Below are positions 63,582 to 64,000 of a stretch of DNA of 64,000 nt, one piece after another (within the stretch, counting starts at the first letter, position 1; the number at the start of each line of letters is the position of its first letter). The notes beneath the pieces were generated by a model. The model ran no database searches. It was given only the letters and a program-made list of their open reading frames with translations, and was not told the DNA's origin. Source of the DNA: Sepiola atlantica. Taxonomy: Eukaryota; Mollusca; Cephalopoda; Sepiida; Sepiolidae. The DNA is taken from assembly GCA_963556195.1 (NCBI GenBank), contig CAUVYP010000593.1, positions 124,001 to 188,000 on the forward strand, in the 5' to 3' direction. The position numbers and the translations under genes were made by a program.

Positions 63582-64000
63582 TTAGCGCGTTTTAAAGTTG
63601 ATATCGCTTTTGTTTATAACTTCCACATTTATTCGAATTGTGCAACGAAACTTTGCAGACAGTCGCGGAGACACATGTTCTACTGAAGTACCAAGTTTCA
63701 GAAGTGCAGCTCTTGTACTGCCGGAGATATGTCGATACAAACCGAATACGAAAAACATCAACAAAATTTAGCGCGTTTTAAAGTTGATATCGCTTTTGTT
63801 TATAACTTCCACATTTATTCGAATTGTGCAACGAAACTTTGCACAGATTAGCGGAGTCACATGTTCTACGGAAGTACCAAGTTTCAGAAGTGCAGCTCTT
63901 GTACTGCCGGAGATATGTCGATACAAACTGAATACGCAAACTATCAACAAAATTTAGTGCGATTTAAAGTTGATATCGCTTTTGTTAATAACTTCACTAT
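63582..64000. repeat. Class G domain higher-order repeat, copy 4 (truncated by window edge)
   Basis: Begins like the other copies with the unit ending in AAACCGAATACG (here followed by AAAAAC), then the G unit ending in CAAACTATC, then the first 44 bases of an L unit starting GTGCGATTTAAAG and ending in AACTTCACTAT. The array continues beyond the window. Confidence 0.85.

Larger units (their letters stand above)
1..64000. repeat. Uninterrupted 186-bp satellite DNA array (343 complete monomers)
   Basis: Every part of the window reads as the same 186-bp unit, head to tail and in one orientation. Taking GCGCGTTTTA as unit start, the first full unit begins at 164 and the last, truncated one at 63957. 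The 63,793 bases between equal 343 units of 186 minus 5, which the single-base indels listed separately account for exactly. The A-class consensus has 37 C and 33 G (37.6% GC) and 9 CpG. Nearly every unit keeps GATATC, TTCGAA and GCGCG. No stretch of unique sequence, inverted unit or inserted mobile element was seen. Known analogues are centromeric or pericentromeric satellites such as primate alpha satellite. That location is inferred here, and I do not recognise the family or host. Confidence 0.98.

Noticed and set aside
161..63950. Minus-strand frames of 60 to 122 codons, once per monomer, as a tandem gene family
   Set aside because: They coincide with the repeat phase, have no gene context, are interrupted by stops in many units (for example all GCGGTTACAC units) and by single-base indels, and their variation follows DNA class windows rather than codon positions.
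1..64000. CRISPR-like array (constant repeat with variable segment)
   Set aside because: The constant part is about 145 bp, far too long. The variable windows fall into a few recurring classes rather than unique spacers, and no cas gene or leader is present.
1..64000. Transposable element, tRNA, rRNA or unique insertion within the array
   Set aside because: Unit phase is continuous from 164 to 63956, with single-base indels fully accounting for the length, so there is no room for an insertion of any size.
1..64000. Naming the host species or satellite family from memory
   Set aside because: I do not recognise the 186-bp consensus with confidence. Base composition and CpG content are compatible with many eukaryotes.

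Overview
The whole 64 kb window is one uninterrupted tandem satellite array. From position 164 to 63956 there are 343 complete head-to-tail monomers, all in the same orientation, with a 163-base partial monomer at the left edge and a 44-base partial at the right. The unit is 186 bp (about 38% GC); 332 of the 343 monomers have a net length of exactly 186. I found no protein-coding gene, tRNA, rRNA, transposable element, CRISPR array or unique spacer. Short reading frames recur once per monomer on both strands, but they are by-products of the repeat. The array points to eukaryotic constitutive heterochromatin, most likely pericentromeric or centromeric. The species and chromosome cannot be named from the sequence. 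CpG is not depleted, which argues weakly against a heavily CpG-methylated genome and is compatible with many invertebrates.

Monomers fall into classes defined mostly by a window of about 40 bp in the middle of the unit (monomer positions about 71-112, counting from GCGCGTTTTA). Class A carries TCGAATAGGCC (or TTGAATAGGCC). Class B carries GCGGAGACACA (or GCGGGGACACG, GCGGACACACG). Rarer classes are T (GCGGTTACACA), F (GCGGTTTCACA), E (GGCCTCTTGTACTACAG) and Z (GCAGAGACACATG). The right end adds class G (GATTAGCGGAGTCACA), class P (CCGTCGCGGAGACTCACG), class L (TTCTTTAGAATTG in the normally constant half) and hybrid H (GCGGATAGGCC).

Layout: (1) 1-6114, an A-rich zone with partial 13-monomer and 3-monomer duplications. 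(2) Superblock A, 6115 to about 23.8 kb: a leader, two copies of a 21/22-monomer module, and a tail. (3) 22.7-32.3 kb, a 13-monomer higher-order repeat in three copies, interrupted by a misplaced module at 27.5-28.6 kb. (4) Superblock B, 32340 to about 55.67 kb, a second rearranged copy of superblock A; it contains a 7-monomer tandem duplication and a very recent 25-monomer (4,650 bp) tandem duplication. (5) About 55.67-64 kb, a different domain of class G/P/L monomers organised as 11-, 13- and 15-monomer higher-order repeats. The order of events inferred from shared private mutations is: class divergence, assembly into modules, duplication of the A superblock, local 7-mer and 25-mer duplications, with single-monomer gains and losses throughout.
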